From assembly GCA_020635195.1 (NCBI GenBank), contig JACKAG010000028.1:1-36971 (forward strand): 36,971 bases of DNA, in the 5' to 3' direction. The notes beneath the pieces are model-generated. The model was given only the letters and a program-made list of their open reading frames with translations, was not told the DNA's origin and did not search any database. The stretch is from Deltaproteobacteria bacterium (GTDB lineage Bacteria; Bdellovibrionota_B; Oligoflexia; Oligoflexales; Bog-1112). Positions 25,478 through 34,503 of this stretch are shown one piece after another (position 1 is the first letter of the stretch; each line of letters begins with the position of its first letter). A program made the translations under genes and the position numbers.

Positions 25478-26623
25478 ATGGATAAGGCCCCTGATATTAT
25501 TCGTGTTTTGATTGTAGATGATTCTGCTATTTACAGAAATATGCTGAGAAATATCCTGACAAACCGGAAAAAGATTGAAGTGATAGGAACCGCAAATCAT
25601 GGTGGAATCGCTGTAGAAAAGACAAAGCAGTATCGTCCGGATCTGATTATTATGGATATGGAAATGCCTGTAATGAACGGATCGGACGCAATCAGAGAAA
25701 TACGAAAAGATAATTCAGATGTAAAAATACTGGTATATTCTGGTCAGAGTCGTGCGAGCATTCAGTCGACCATCAGTATCCTTGATTGTGGAGTCGTCGA
25801 TTTTTTGATGAAGCCTGATGGAACAGCATCAGGTATAGACGAGACAAAAAAAATAATATCAGATGCTTTGATACCAAAAATTTACCAACTTTTCTATCTT
25901 GATGTTTCTGATTATGAAGATGATTTTAAAGAAAATTCAGACGTTTTTTCAGAGAAAAATGAGATCAAAAAAATAAAAGTCACGAAAGGCATACAGAAAA
26001 AAACTGATTCAGGAGATCAAAACCTTCACTTAAGATTGCGTCCGGATATTATCGTGATAGCAAGTTCTACAGGGGGCCCTGGCGCCCTTGAACATATTTT
26101 TTCAGATATTGGGGGAGATGATTGTGTTCCCATTCTGATTGTTCAGCATATGCCTGTCGGCTTTACTAAAATATTTGCTGAACGATTAAACGGATTAAGT
26201 CATTTTAATATAAAAGAAGCCACACATGATGAGATTGTTAAAAACGGAACCGTCTATATAGCTCCCGGAGATTATCACATGGAGGTTCGGCGGAATGCTT
26301 CTGATGGTCATATGAAGATCCAGCTGCATCAGAAAGAAAAATTGCATTACGTCAGACCAGCAGCAGACTATCTTTTTGCATCGGTATCAAAGTTATATCA
26401 TGATAAATGCTACGGAATGGTGTTGACTGGCATGGGTGATGATGGTGCGGCTGGTGCTGTCTGTGTAAAGGAGTCCGGGGGGCATATCCTGATTCAGAGC
26501 GAAGCCTCAGCTGTGGTCTGGGGTATGGCAGGTGCCACATATCGAAACGGATCATGGGATCAGATGGGTGATCTTGATTTTTGTAAAGATGTTCTGAAAA
26601 GTTTTATAGGGAAAATACCGTGA
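25478..26623 (+). CDS. cheB: Chemotaxis response regulator/receptor methylesterase CheB
   Basis: CheB removes methyl groups from receptor glutamates for adaptation. The 381-residue protein has an N-terminal receiver (VDDS, phosphoacceptor Asp60 in IMDMEMP, Lys112 in LMKPDG) and a linker of ~65 charged residues. The C-terminal methylesterase domain has the catalytic triad Ser197 (ASSTGGP), His224 (VQHMP) and Asp322 (GMGDDGA). The linker is longer than in E. coli CheB (349 residues). Its TGA overlaps the GTG start of the next gene. The matching methyltransferase CheR is not found in this window. Confidence 0.95.
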   Translation: MDKAPDIIRVLIVDDSAIYRNMLRNILTNRKKIEVIGTANHGGIAVEKTKQYRPDLIIMDMEMPVMNGSDAIREIRKDNSDVKILVYSGQSRASIQSTISILDCGVVDFLMKPDGTASGIDETKKIISDALIPKIYQLFYLDVSDYEDDFKENSDVFSEKNEIKKIKVTKGIQKKTDSGDQNLHLRLRPDIIVIASSTGGPGALEHIFSDIGGDDCVPILIVQHMPVGFTKIFAERLNGLSHFNIKEATHDEIVKNGTVYIAPGDYHMEVRRNASDGHMKIQLHQKEKLHYVRPAADYLFASVSKLYHDKCYGMVLTGMGDDGAAGAVCVKESGGHILIQSEASAVVWGMAGATYRNGSWDQMGDLDFCKDVLKSFIGKIP

Positions 26624-27570
26624 GTAAGAAACTATTTTCTGAATTTCTGCTTGAAAAAGGACTTGTCTCTTTAGATGATTTGTTATCATCTATCATGATT
26701 CAGTTGAAAGAGTCAAAGACTGTTCTGGATGTTGTTTATCAGAATGATCTTCTTTCAAAAGAAGAAATTTTTAAGCATATAAAAATTCAGCATAAAGAAT
26801 CCTGTGACTTTCGTGCAGCATTGAAAAAATCAGGAGCTCTTACAGAAAGACTTGACCAGGAAATCAAGAATAAAGTTTTTAGCTCAAAAAAAATGCTCGG
26901 GGATATTCTCGTCGAAAAAGGTGTTATTGATTATAAGGTCCTCAGTGAGCATCTGGATCTGTTCTTATCAGAACAGACTCAGGAATCGGATACTGAGACA
27001 GACTCGGCTATGGAAACAGATCATCCAGAAGAACCTTTAGATCTTTCAGCGGATGCATCAGAGTCAGAATCCTCAAAAGAGCAGGTTGTCTCAGAAGATC
27101 AGGATCAGGAAGAGTCAGGTTCTGGCTTAGCAGTCCCTTCCGGGACTAATCAGTCTGATGCAAGAATGCAACCCGTGATTGTCAGTGAAGATGGATTGAA
27201 TGACCTTATATCTGGGGGTCTTCCTCTTGATCCAGGTCTTGTCGAAAAGATGATTTCTCTTTTTGATCCGGATAAGGTGATTGAAGTTCGTGATTATACT
27301 TCATCAGAATCAATGGAACGGGTTGATCAGATCATCTGTGAGTGGATTGCAGCCTCCAGGTTTGTTGGGGCATCCTTAACGGTAAATCTTCTTAAGTTTT
27401 GTCGTAATATGATGATGTCTGGAAAAGATGTGCAGGAGCGGATAGAGACAGCAATCGGATTGGTGATGGATCTGGTTGAAGTGATACGCTCTGAATTATC
27501 GGAAAAACCTATGTGGGAGCAGGAGGAATTCAGACAAAAATATCTGGAGCTTATAAAATATAGCGGCTGA
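26620..27570 (+). CDS. GspE-N/MshEN-like repeat protein of unknown role in the chemosensory operon
   Basis: The GTG start overlaps the cheB stop (GTGA), so translation is coupled. The N-terminal ~120 residues contain helical units of the form FSEFLLEKGLVSLDDL and LGDILVEKGVIDYKVL, the pattern found at the N terminus of GspE/PilB-type ATPases and of some response-regulator-linked proteins, which can bind partners or c-di-GMP. A Ser/Glu/Asp-rich linker (about 123-180) precedes a helical C-terminal domain (215-316). There is no ATPase domain. The 316-residue protein probably acts as an adaptor in the signalling complex; this is inference from location. Confidence 0.6.
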   Translation: MSKKLFSEFLLEKGLVSLDDLLSSIMIQLKESKTVLDVVYQNDLLSKEEIFKHIKIQHKESCDFRAALKKSGALTERLDQEIKNKVFSSKKMLGDILVEKGVIDYKVLSEHLDLFLSEQTQESDTETDSAMETDHPEEPLDLSADASESESSKEQVVSEDQDQEESGSGLAVPSGTNQSDARMQPVIVSEDGLNDLISGGLPLDPGLVEKMISLFDPDKVIEVRDYTSSESMERVDQIICEWIAASRFVGASLTVNLLKFCRNMMMSGKDVQERIETAIGLVMDLVEVIRSELSEKPMWEQEEFRQKYLELIKYSG

Positions 27571-27611
27571 AATGTTTCAGGCATTCTTGTGGGATGGAAA
27601 AGGATCATCAG

Positions 27612-28751
27612 ATGGATGATGAAAATTTTAAAAGGCAGTTGCAACAGGACTTTCTGGCTGAGGCCGGAGAGCTGGTAGAAGAACTGGAAGACATCCTTGC
27701 TCCCATCCGCGATAAAAATGGGTTTTGTGATCAGGTCAATATTCTTTTCAGGATTATTCACACCCTGAAAGGCTCCGCATATACAGCATGTTTTGAATTT
27801 TTAGGCGAATTTGTTCATCATGTTGAGCATTTACTTTCAGCCTTTCGTGAAGGAAAGGTTGAATATGATGAGGATATCATTGATATTCATCTTCATGCTG
27901 TCGATATGATCAGAGAAATTCTTGCCAGGCTTAATCATGATGTAGATTCTTCTGAGATGCCTGATACCGCTGATTTGCTTGACAGAATTTCCGGATTTTT
28001 ACCAGATGATAATCCTCCTCCTTCAGAAAAAACAGTTCCGTCAGGGGTAGCCTTTGGTTTTTTTGAAGATGAAGATGAGACGCAGGAAACAGTTTCAGAA
28101 ATTCCGGAAACTAATAAGATCGGGACATCTGAGATAGCGCTTTCTTCTCATAATAAACCCAAGAATCCAGCTAAATTCCATCTGAAAGATATGAAGTCGG
28201 CAAAAAATTTTCGGATCCTTCTTTGTGATGATGACTCTTCGATTGGGGAGTATCTTCAGGACGAACTTGAGCTTATTGGTCTGAAGAGTGATTATTTTAG
28301 TGATGTTGAAGACGCTGTGCAATCGTTTTTCAATAATGAATATAATCTGATTATTACCGATGTGAGAATGGCTCCGGTGGATGGTGTCGAGTTTATCAGG
28401 AGAATCAGAGAAAAGGACAAGAATATTCCGGTTATTGTTCTGTCAGGGGCAGGAGGATTTACTGAACTTATCGCGATGGTTGAACTTGGTATACAGGATT
28501 ATATTATCAAGCCATACCGTTCTGAAGAGCTGGAATTTAAAGTGATGAAATCTCTGAAAACAGATCTTCTTAATAAGATGATCTCCGATATTACCGGATC
28601 TTTCTTTCATACTAATATTTTAATTGAGCGTATTTTTAACAGAATCGATTGTGGAATGGATTATCGTAAAGATCTTAGGGATGAACTGGAAGGTTTCCTG
28701 GAAAGAATATCAGACTATGTCAGAGATCTTCTGAAAATTAATTCATTATAG
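27612..28751 (+). CDS. Hpt-receiver phosphotransfer protein
   Basis: The ~379-residue protein combines an N-terminal CheA-type Hpt domain (phospho-His50 in HTLKGSAYTA) with a receiver near residues 200-320 (CDDD, phosphoacceptor Asp250 in ITDVRMAPVDG, Ser in VLSGAG, Lys in IIKPY) and a short C-terminal helical tail. It lacks a kinase core, so it must receive phosphate from one of the CheA proteins and can pass or store it. The ATG at 27612 has AAGGA at proper distance; the in-frame ATG at 27594 has no good Shine-Dalgarno. Its stop lies only 3 bases from the stop of the convergent TPR gene. Confidence 0.85.
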   Translation: MDDENFKRQLQQDFLAEAGELVEELEDILAPIRDKNGFCDQVNILFRIIHTLKGSAYTACFEFLGEFVHHVEHLLSAFREGKVEYDEDIIDIHLHAVDMIREILARLNHDVDSSEMPDTADLLDRISGFLPDDNPPPSEKTVPSGVAFGFFEDEDETQETVSEIPETNKIGTSEIALSSHNKPKNPAKFHLKDMKSAKNFRILLCDDDSSIGEYLQDELELIGLKSDYFSDVEDAVQSFFNNEYNLIITDVRMAPVDGVEFIRRIREKDKNIPVIVLSGAGGFTELIAMVELGIQDYIIKPYRSEELEFKVMKSLKTDLLNKMISDITGSFFHTNILIERIFNRIDCGMDYRKDLRDELEGFLERISDYVRDLLKINSL

Positions 28752-28754
28752 TAT

Positions 28755-29951
28755 TTATCCAGACTCAAGCTCTTTGATTTTTGTTTTTGCCCTTTCAAAA
28801 TCCGGATATATCTCAAGCATTCGTTTCAGAATTTTTACGGCTTCTTTTTCTTTTCCGGTCTGTGATAGCATAATGGCTTTATTAAAAAGAGCTTGTTTAT
28901 TTGATGGATCAATTTTAATCACTTTATTATAAGTTTTAGTTGCATCTTCAAAGTTTTCAGATTCTTTATAAGAAAGAGCCAGTTGGTTGAGATATGTAAT
29001 ATTCTGAGGATCTCTTATGATTTCTTTCTGAATGTATTTGATACAGTCTGGATAGTTTTTAAGACGGTAGGCAGATTGACTGAGAAGATGGTAAATCCCG
29101 GGAAACTGAACTTTATTTTTAATAGCAAGATCAAGGACGGTTGCCATCATATCGAACTGCTGCATTTCCAGTAGTTTTTCTGCACATGATCTGTAATGAA
29201 CCGGATTAATAGGGGAAGCCTTAAATGCTTTATGGAAGCATGCGAGTCCTTTTTCCATATCACCCTGATCAAGGAGCATATGACCTTTCAGGCTATAGGT
29301 ATTGACGAAATGAGGATTGGCATTTTCTGCTTTTTGCAGAAATTCAAATGCTTTTTCTGTTTCGTTTTTTGCATGCGCAATTCGTGCCAGTCCATTCAGA
29401 GGACGGGCAGATACCGGAGAGGACTGGTGAAGATATGTATAGATTTCCGATGCTGCATCAAAATCCTGATCTCTGTATTTTTTTTTGGCAAGCTCATAGA
29501 GTTTTTCCGGGTTTTTAGGGTTGTGGAATATAGAAAAAGCCCGGTAGATTTTTGGAAGAATATCACCAAGGGTAAATGGCTTAACAAGGATTTCATCGAC
29601 TCCTGCTTCAACAGCAAGGAGAAGTTTTGGTTTATCAACATTTGTCATACTCATACAGAATGGAGGGCGTCCTATGTCCGGATCTTCTCTGATTTCATTG
29701 AGCAGGTCTGTTCCTTTAAGTGAAGACAGATCTCCGTTACAGACCATAACGGAGATGTTCTGATTTTTTTTTAAAACATCGATCGTTTCTGTTGCTTCTG
29801 ATGAATATAAAATATTTTTAAAATTTCTTTTGCTAAGCTGGTGAGCGACGATCATCCGAAGATCTTGTTGATCATCTGTCAGCAAAACCGGCATCTTTTC
29901 ATTAATTTTTGCAGGAATACTGAGTTGGTATTTTTTCAGGATATCTGTCAC
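28755..29951 (-). CDS. TPR protein with degenerate receiver domain (phosphoacceptor Asp to Asn)
   Basis: The ~398-residue protein has an N-terminal receiver fold (~18-135) with VLLTDDQQ and the Lys of LVKPF, but the phosphoacceptor position reads MVCNGDLSSLKG, placing Asn72 where Asp belongs. The rest (~150-398) is about seven tetratricopeptide repeats (e.g. PLNGLARIAHAKNETEKAFEFL, QALFNKAIMLSQTGKEKEAV), which bind other proteins. GTG at 29951 is chosen because TGAGG lies 5 bases upstream; a TTG at 30017 would extend it. It is encoded opposite to the che genes and resembles the larger TPR protein at 34504-36585. A scaffold not switched by phosphorylation is likely. Confidence 0.8.
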   Translation of the reverse strand: MTDILKKYQLSIPAKINEKMPVLLTDDQQDLRMIVAHQLSKRNFKNILYSSEATETIDVLKKNQNISVMVCNGDLSSLKGTDLLNEIREDPDIGRPPFCMSMTNVDKPKLLLAVEAGVDEILVKPFTLGDILPKIYRAFSIFHNPKNPEKLYELAKKKYRDQDFDAASEIYTYLHQSSPVSARPLNGLARIAHAKNETEKAFEFLQKAENANPHFVNTYSLKGHMLLDQGDMEKGLACFHKAFKASPINPVHYRSCAEKLLEMQQFDMMATVLDLAIKNKVQFPGIYHLLSQSAYRLKNYPDCIKYIQKEIIRDPQNITYLNQLALSYKESENFEDATKTYNKVIKIDPSNKQALFNKAIMLSQTGKEKEAVKILKRMLEIYPDFERAKTKIKELESG

Positions 29952-30521
29952 GATTACCTCAGATGAAAGGTTTAGCGATTTTATCTGACAGAGCCAATTT
30001 TTCTTATGATTATTCAAAATTTATATTTTTTAACAATCCTGTCGATCTGCTATATATAGTGAACTTTATATTAACAAATCTTCATTTATTATAGACTGTT
30101 TTTATGTCAGTGGGTAGCTGGCTCGTTTATGTCATCTTCTGAATAATAAAATATACCTGCTTCATTGCAATTGTGAAAAAATAAACTCAGATATCTCCTT
30201 TGTTCACTGTTTTCAGATTCATCTACACGTTCTGATCAGATATGATTGCTCCGATCGGATAAAAAAGTAGGCATATTTTTCTTTAAATGATTAATTCTTT
30301 ATTTTTCAGGTCTGTTTTTTTTAAAATCCTGTAAAAATCCTGCACTCTCTGACTTCTGAAATAATCAATATTATTTGATTGATAGGAATGATCAGAAAGG
30401 ATAGAAAACAGGATACGAGATACAGGGGTTTGTTTTATGGGCCTGAAAGAGACAGGATTTTAAGCAGAGATTAAATCTACCGATAGAACATAAGATTTCA
30501 CAGAAAAATCCGGGAGATCAT
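29952..30521. other. AT-rich divergent intergenic region
   Basis: This 570-base stretch between the TPR gene and the globin-like gene has no convincing reading frame. It should hold both divergent promoters. An inverted repeat AATCAA-6-TTGATT lies at 30363-30380, and CCGATAG near 30479-30485 is a loose match to a flagellar sigma-28 -10 element, too weak to call. Several T-rich runs are present on the plus strand. Confidence 0.5.
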
Positions 30522-31031
30522 GTGCAACACAGATTGCCTGATGTATGTAAAATTTATCAAAGAACTCTTGTTTTTTCGGATCATTTATATGAAATTTTCC
30601 ATTTAAATTTTATTGCCTATGTGGGACCGGCTCAGTCTCGTGAACTGAGCCGGTCTATTTTTCGCATTCTTGATGTTCTCCTTTTAAGTTCTGGGAATGA
30701 CAAGAAGACAAAATATTTTTTGGATTTTTATCATAATCGTTTTGGCCTTGATTATATCGAAGGATGGATATTTCATGCTATTACAGAATCTTTCATGAAA
30801 ACAATGTCCTGTTATTTCAGGGAAGACTGGACTGATGATATTCAGTCCTCCTTTATTTGTTTTTTTGATAAAATATGGATGTTTTGTTGTCAGTTTTCTG
30901 AGACTATCCGGGATCGCCTGTTATTTGAAGAGCACTCTTTTTTATACTGTTTTGATCGTAATGGAAAAGAGAGGTCGATGACAAGTCTCTCATCTTTTTT
31001 TCAGGCAGAGCAGAACTCTGTAGGGTGGTAA
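30522..31031 (+). CDS. Possible globin-fold protein in the chemosensory operon
   Basis: The 169-residue soluble protein is not assigned with certainty. The segment FLDFYHNRFGLDYIEGW resembles the proximal-His F/G region of bacterial globins (H-x-x-[FY]G-[LV]). The flanking helices fit as well: FSDHLYEIF near the N terminus, RSIFRILDVLLL before the His, and FREDWTDDIQSSFICFFDKIW after it. If real, His70 or its equivalent would bind heme and the protein could sense oxygen or NO. GTG start with GGGAG 6 bases upstream. It ends 7 bases before the second cheA gene, so it likely feeds that kinase. An all-helical protein without heme is the alternative. Confidence 0.5.
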   Translation: MQHRLPDVCKIYQRTLVFSDHLYEIFHLNFIAYVGPAQSRELSRSIFRILDVLLLSSGNDKKTKYFLDFYHNRFGLDYIEGWIFHAITESFMKTMSCYFREDWTDDIQSSFICFFDKIWMFCCQFSETIRDRLLFEEHSFLYCFDRNGKERSMTSLSSFFQAEQNSVGW

Positions 31032-31038
31032 GAAGATT

Positions 31039-33579
31039 TTGAAACGAGATTTTTATATTCTGTGCCTTGATGATAATCCGGACTATCTTTCTATGATACA
31101 GGAAGGTTTGCTGGAGATGCCACATCATATCTGCACCAGTCACACTGTTGCAGAAGCCATGACCTTTCTTCAGGATAAAAATGAAGAAACAGCTTTGATT
31201 TTAACTGATTATAAAATGCCCGAGATGACAGGTCTGGATTTCCGAAAGCAGGTGATTGAGAAATGGCCGGATATTCCTTTTGCTGTTCTTTCATCTTATG
31301 TATCAAGAAAAATGGCAATGGATGGGATTGACCTGAAAGTTTCCGCATACTTCGAGAAGGAAATCAATCCTCTTGTCCTGCGTGAATCGATTGAAAAACT
31401 GATTGCGGACAGAATTGCACATCTTGAGTCAGAAAAGGAAATCCGGGATGTGTATCTGGAAGAATCTGCTGATATGATCAATGAGATGGAAGATATTTTA
31501 TTATCTATGGAGACAGGAGAAGCAACTCCAGTTAACATTAATTCCATGTTTCGCCTGGCTCATACGGTTAAAGGTGGAAGTGGATTTTTAAATAATCAGG
31601 TTCTGAGTGATTTTCTTCATCATTTTGAAGATATTCTTTCAAAAATGAAGAATGGAACATTGTCTTTTTCAGGGCATATTGTAAGTGTACTCCTGAAGGC
31701 TCTTGACGAACTAAAAAAAATATTTTCATCCTACACTCAGGGTCTTACTCCTGAGATGAATCCGGACTATCTGAATAGTATTCTGGATCTTGGTCAGATA
31801 AATCCTGCAGGGGATAGTGGACCATCTCTGGACCAGGATAAGGAATTAAAAGGAAAAGCAGAATCAGATCAGTCTTCTTCAGCAGCAAGACAGAGCATTG
31901 ATGTTCCTGTCGAATTACTTGATTCTTTTATCGAAAAAAGTGGAGACCTCGTTGTTAAAAAAAATATGATCAGCAAGATTATTGGTTCTCTTGAATCCAG
32001 ATATCCTCTGGATCGTGACGTTCAGTTTCTTGATGAAGTAATCGAAGAAACACATAAAATTATTGGTAATATTCAGAAAAATATCTCGGATCTCAGGAAA
32101 TCTCCTCTGTCCTCTCTGATACGATATCTGAAAAGACAAAGCAGAGAAATTTCTGTTTCCACAGGTAAAAAAGTTAATTTTGTGATTAGTGGTGACTCCA
32201 TCAGAGTCGATAATAAAATAGCAGAAGTTCTGAATAAAACGATGATTCATATTCTTAGAAACTCAATGGACCATGGCATGGAATCCTCAGAGGACCGGAT
32301 CAGATCCGGAAAACCAGAGGAAGGCGTTTTGTCCGTTGATTTTCGCGAATCAGATGATGCACTTGAAGTCATATTTTCTGATGATGGAAAGGGAATTGAT
32401 CATCAGATGATCAGACAAAAGATTGTTGAGAAAAATCTTATTCCTTCATCTGATGCAGAAAAACTTTCTTCTGATGACGTTATTCAGTTTATTTTTCATC
32501 CTGGTTTTAGTACCGCAGCAAGTATCACCTCCATATCCGGACGAGGTGTTGGAATGGATATGGTTAAAACATCGGTAGAAGAAATTGGAGGCAAAATTCT
32601 GATCGAAACCATGATCGGTAAGGGAACGACCTTTCATTTTGTTCTTCCAAAACCAAAAGCAGTTAATATTATTGATAGTATTGGAGTGCAGGCAGGAGGA
32701 TTGATTATACAAATTGATAATGAAGAAATTGATCGAATTATTGATATGAATCATGATCTACAAAAAAATATGACTTCTTCAGTAGGAGGGAGTCCTCTGC
32801 TTGAAGTGGATCAGGATCTGATTCCACTCATTAAAATCTCAGAAACTTTTATGTCAGAAACATCTCATTCTGAGTCATCAGGGTATGTGGTTATTCTGAA
32901 AACAGCAGAATCTCATTATGGAATTATGGTTGATCAGATTTTGAATAATGAGAATATCGTTGTTTCAAAAATGCCTGATTATGTTAACCGATCTGGTATG
33001 TATAAAGGTTCAACGATTCTCGGTGATGGTAGCATCGCAATTGTTTTAAATACAGATGGATTTGCAGATAAAATGGATATCAAAAATGAAAAAAATAAAG
33101 AGGTGCGTCAAAAATATGAACAGTCATCATATACTCATGGCTTTGATGCAGAATCAAGGCAAATCCTTTTGATCAAAGATTTACATGGATTTTCTACCGG
33201 GATAGAACTGGATCGTATTGCCCGACTGGTTTCGATCAGAGTCAGAGATCTGATTCTGATCAAAGATGATTATTATTTTATTGTCAATCACCGCCAGTAT
33301 ATGGGACTTGATATATTTAATGTCATTAAATATATGAAACCTGATGATGTTGTATTCTCAGTTTTGCTTAAATCAGAACTTTGTGTATATGGAATTTTTG
33401 TTAATTCTCTTTCTGAGGTTGTCAGTAGTTATCGTGACATAGAGACAGAATGTTATGACAGAACATTATTTAAGTGTGTTGCAGAGCTTGAACGTGGCAT
33501 GTGTCTTGTCTTTGATGTAAATCATTTATTTAATATTTATTCATATAAAAAACAAAAAATTAAATTTTTAAGCTCATAA
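31039..33579 (+). CDS. cheA: Hybrid CheA-type kinase with N-terminal receiver, Hpt and two CheW-like domains
   Basis: The 846-residue protein starts at TTG, 7 bases after the globin-like gene. Domain order: receiver (~5-125; LDDN, phosphoacceptor Asp57 in LTDYKMP, Lys107 region); Hpt (~135-250; His175 in HTVKGGSG); dimerisation segment (~285-365); HATPase with N box Asn408 (RNSMDHG), Asp449 (DDGKGID) and GRGVGMD (501-507); CheW-like domain 1 (~545-690); and a divergent CheW-like domain 2 (~705-845) that lacks the usual GLINLRG-type motif. The catalytic boxes are complete. The receiver lies at the opposite end from that of the first CheA. It sits just upstream of cheX and cheY. Confidence 0.9.
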   Translation: MKRDFYILCLDDNPDYLSMIQEGLLEMPHHICTSHTVAEAMTFLQDKNEETALILTDYKMPEMTGLDFRKQVIEKWPDIPFAVLSSYVSRKMAMDGIDLKVSAYFEKEINPLVLRESIEKLIADRIAHLESEKEIRDVYLEESADMINEMEDILLSMETGEATPVNINSMFRLAHTVKGGSGFLNNQVLSDFLHHFEDILSKMKNGTLSFSGHIVSVLLKALDELKKIFSSYTQGLTPEMNPDYLNSILDLGQINPAGDSGPSLDQDKELKGKAESDQSSSAARQSIDVPVELLDSFIEKSGDLVVKKNMISKIIGSLESRYPLDRDVQFLDEVIEETHKIIGNIQKNISDLRKSPLSSLIRYLKRQSREISVSTGKKVNFVISGDSIRVDNKIAEVLNKTMIHILRNSMDHGMESSEDRIRSGKPEEGVLSVDFRESDDALEVIFSDDGKGIDHQMIRQKIVEKNLIPSSDAEKLSSDDVIQFIFHPGFSTAASITSISGRGVGMDMVKTSVEEIGGKILIETMIGKGTTFHFVLPKPKAVNIIDSIGVQAGGLIIQIDNEEIDRIIDMNHDLQKNMTSSVGGSPLLEVDQDLIPLIKISETFMSETSHSESSGYVVILKTAESHYGIMVDQILNNENIVVSKMPDYVNRSGMYKGSTILGDGSIAIVLNTDGFADKMDIKNEKNKEVRQKYEQSSYTHGFDAESRQILLIKDLHGFSTGIELDRIARLVSIRVRDLILIKDDYYFIVNHRQYMGLDIFNVIKYMKPDDVVFSVLLKSELCVYGIFVNSLSEVVSSYRDIETECYDRTLFKCVAELERGMCLVFDVNHLFNIYSYKKQKIKFLSS

Positions 33580-33590
33580 AGGGTTCTGAT

Positions 33591-34076
33591 ATGAGTGAAG
33601 CAAGTGTTACTTTTATTAAAAATATTATCAGTGCAATTATTGAAACGATTGAAATTCAGTGTGAGAGGAAATACACCGCAGCTAAAGCGATAAAGGAAGA
33701 AGAGTTTAAGAAAAAAGACTATTGTGTGAGTGGCGTGATAGGAGTTACATCCGAATTTTTTACAGGAAGTGTGGCGCTTGTTTTTACATCAGATTCTTTC
33801 CTTGATATTATGAGTGGGATGATGGGAGAGGAGTATGAATCAATTGATGATGACCTGGTTGATGGATGCGCTGAATTATTAAATATTGCTTATGGAACGG
33901 TCAAAAAAAAGCTGAATGAACATGGATATAAAATATCTATGGCAATTCCTTCTGTCGTTTATGGCGATAAACTAAAAATTAAAGATATAGGAAATGATCC
34001 GTCAGTGAAAATTCCATTTTGTTCCGGAGACCATATTTTTCTCGTTTCAATTAATTTTGAAAATAGTCATAAATAA
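33591..34076 (+). CDS. cheX: CheX-type CheY-P phosphatase
   Basis: CheX/CheC/FliY-family proteins speed dephosphorylation of CheY-P. The 161-residue protein carries the signature ExxN as Glu95 and Asn98 in DGCAELLNIAYG, with a following KKKLNEHGYKISMAIPSVV typical of CheX. Only one ExxN motif is present, as in CheX (CheC has two). It has no membrane segment. The gene is 11 bases after the second cheA gene and 10 bases before cheY, and the small leader frame of cheY overlaps its end. Confidence 0.88.
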   Translation: MSEASVTFIKNIISAIIETIEIQCERKYTAAKAIKEEEFKKKDYCVSGVIGVTSEFFTGSVALVFTSDSFLDIMSGMMGEEYESIDDDLVDGCAELLNIAYGTVKKKLNEHGYKISMAIPSVVYGDKLKIKDIGNDPSVKIPFCSGDHIFLVSINFENSHK

Positions 34077-34086
34077 AGGAGATGTT

Positions 34087-34494
34087 ATGGCGACAAAAAA
34101 CATGAGAGTTTTGGTTGTTGATGATATGAAATCAATGAGGATGGCTGTTAAAAAAAAGCTTAAGGTTCTTGATATAACAGATATTACAGAAGCTGATGAT
34201 GGAAGCACAGCATGGAGTGCTATCGAGGATTCGATAGGCTCAAGCCAGCCTTTTGCTATGATTCTTTCTGACTGGAATATGCCAAATACAAGCGGAATTG
34301 AGCTTCTTGCAAAAGTTCGCTCAGATCCAAGAACAAAACAGATTCCTTTTGTTCTTGTTACAGCTGAATCTGAAAAGGATCAGGTGATGCAGGCGGTTAA
34401 ACTTGGTGTCACAACGTACCTCACAAAACCATTCACTCAGGAGACATTTAATGAAAAAATGGATCAGGTATTCAGAAAAATGAAGGTAGCATGA
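34087..34494 (+). CDS. cheY: Chemotaxis response regulator CheY
   Basis: Stand-alone receiver, 135 residues, closest in style to the CheY that binds the flagellar switch protein FliM. Key residues are all present: VVDD (Asp12-13), phosphoacceptor Asp62 in LSDWNMPNTSG, Thr92 in LVTAES, and Lys114 in LTKPFT. AAGGAG lies 6 bases before the ATG at 34087; an upstream in-frame ATG at 34057 is less likely. Placed after a CheA hybrid and CheX, it is the likely diffusible output of this cluster. It converges with the large TPR gene 9 bases downstream. Confidence 0.95.
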   Translation: MATKNMRVLVVDDMKSMRMAVKKKLKVLDITDITEADDGSTAWSAIEDSIGSSQPFAMILSDWNMPNTSGIELLAKVRSDPRTKQIPFVLVTAESEKDQVMQAVKLGVTTYLTKPFTQETFNEKMDQVFRKMKVA

Positions 34495-34503
34495 TCTTTT
34501 CGC

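Noticed and set aside
29196..29723. 175-codon plus-strand frame opposite the first TPR gene
   Set aside because: The translation is Phe/Cys-rich, typical of the antisense of TPR codons; the minus-strand TPR reading is clear.
30479..30486. Possible sigma-28 (FliA) -10 element upstream of the globin-like gene
   Set aside because: Only a partial match to GCCGATAA, with no good -35 element at the right distance.
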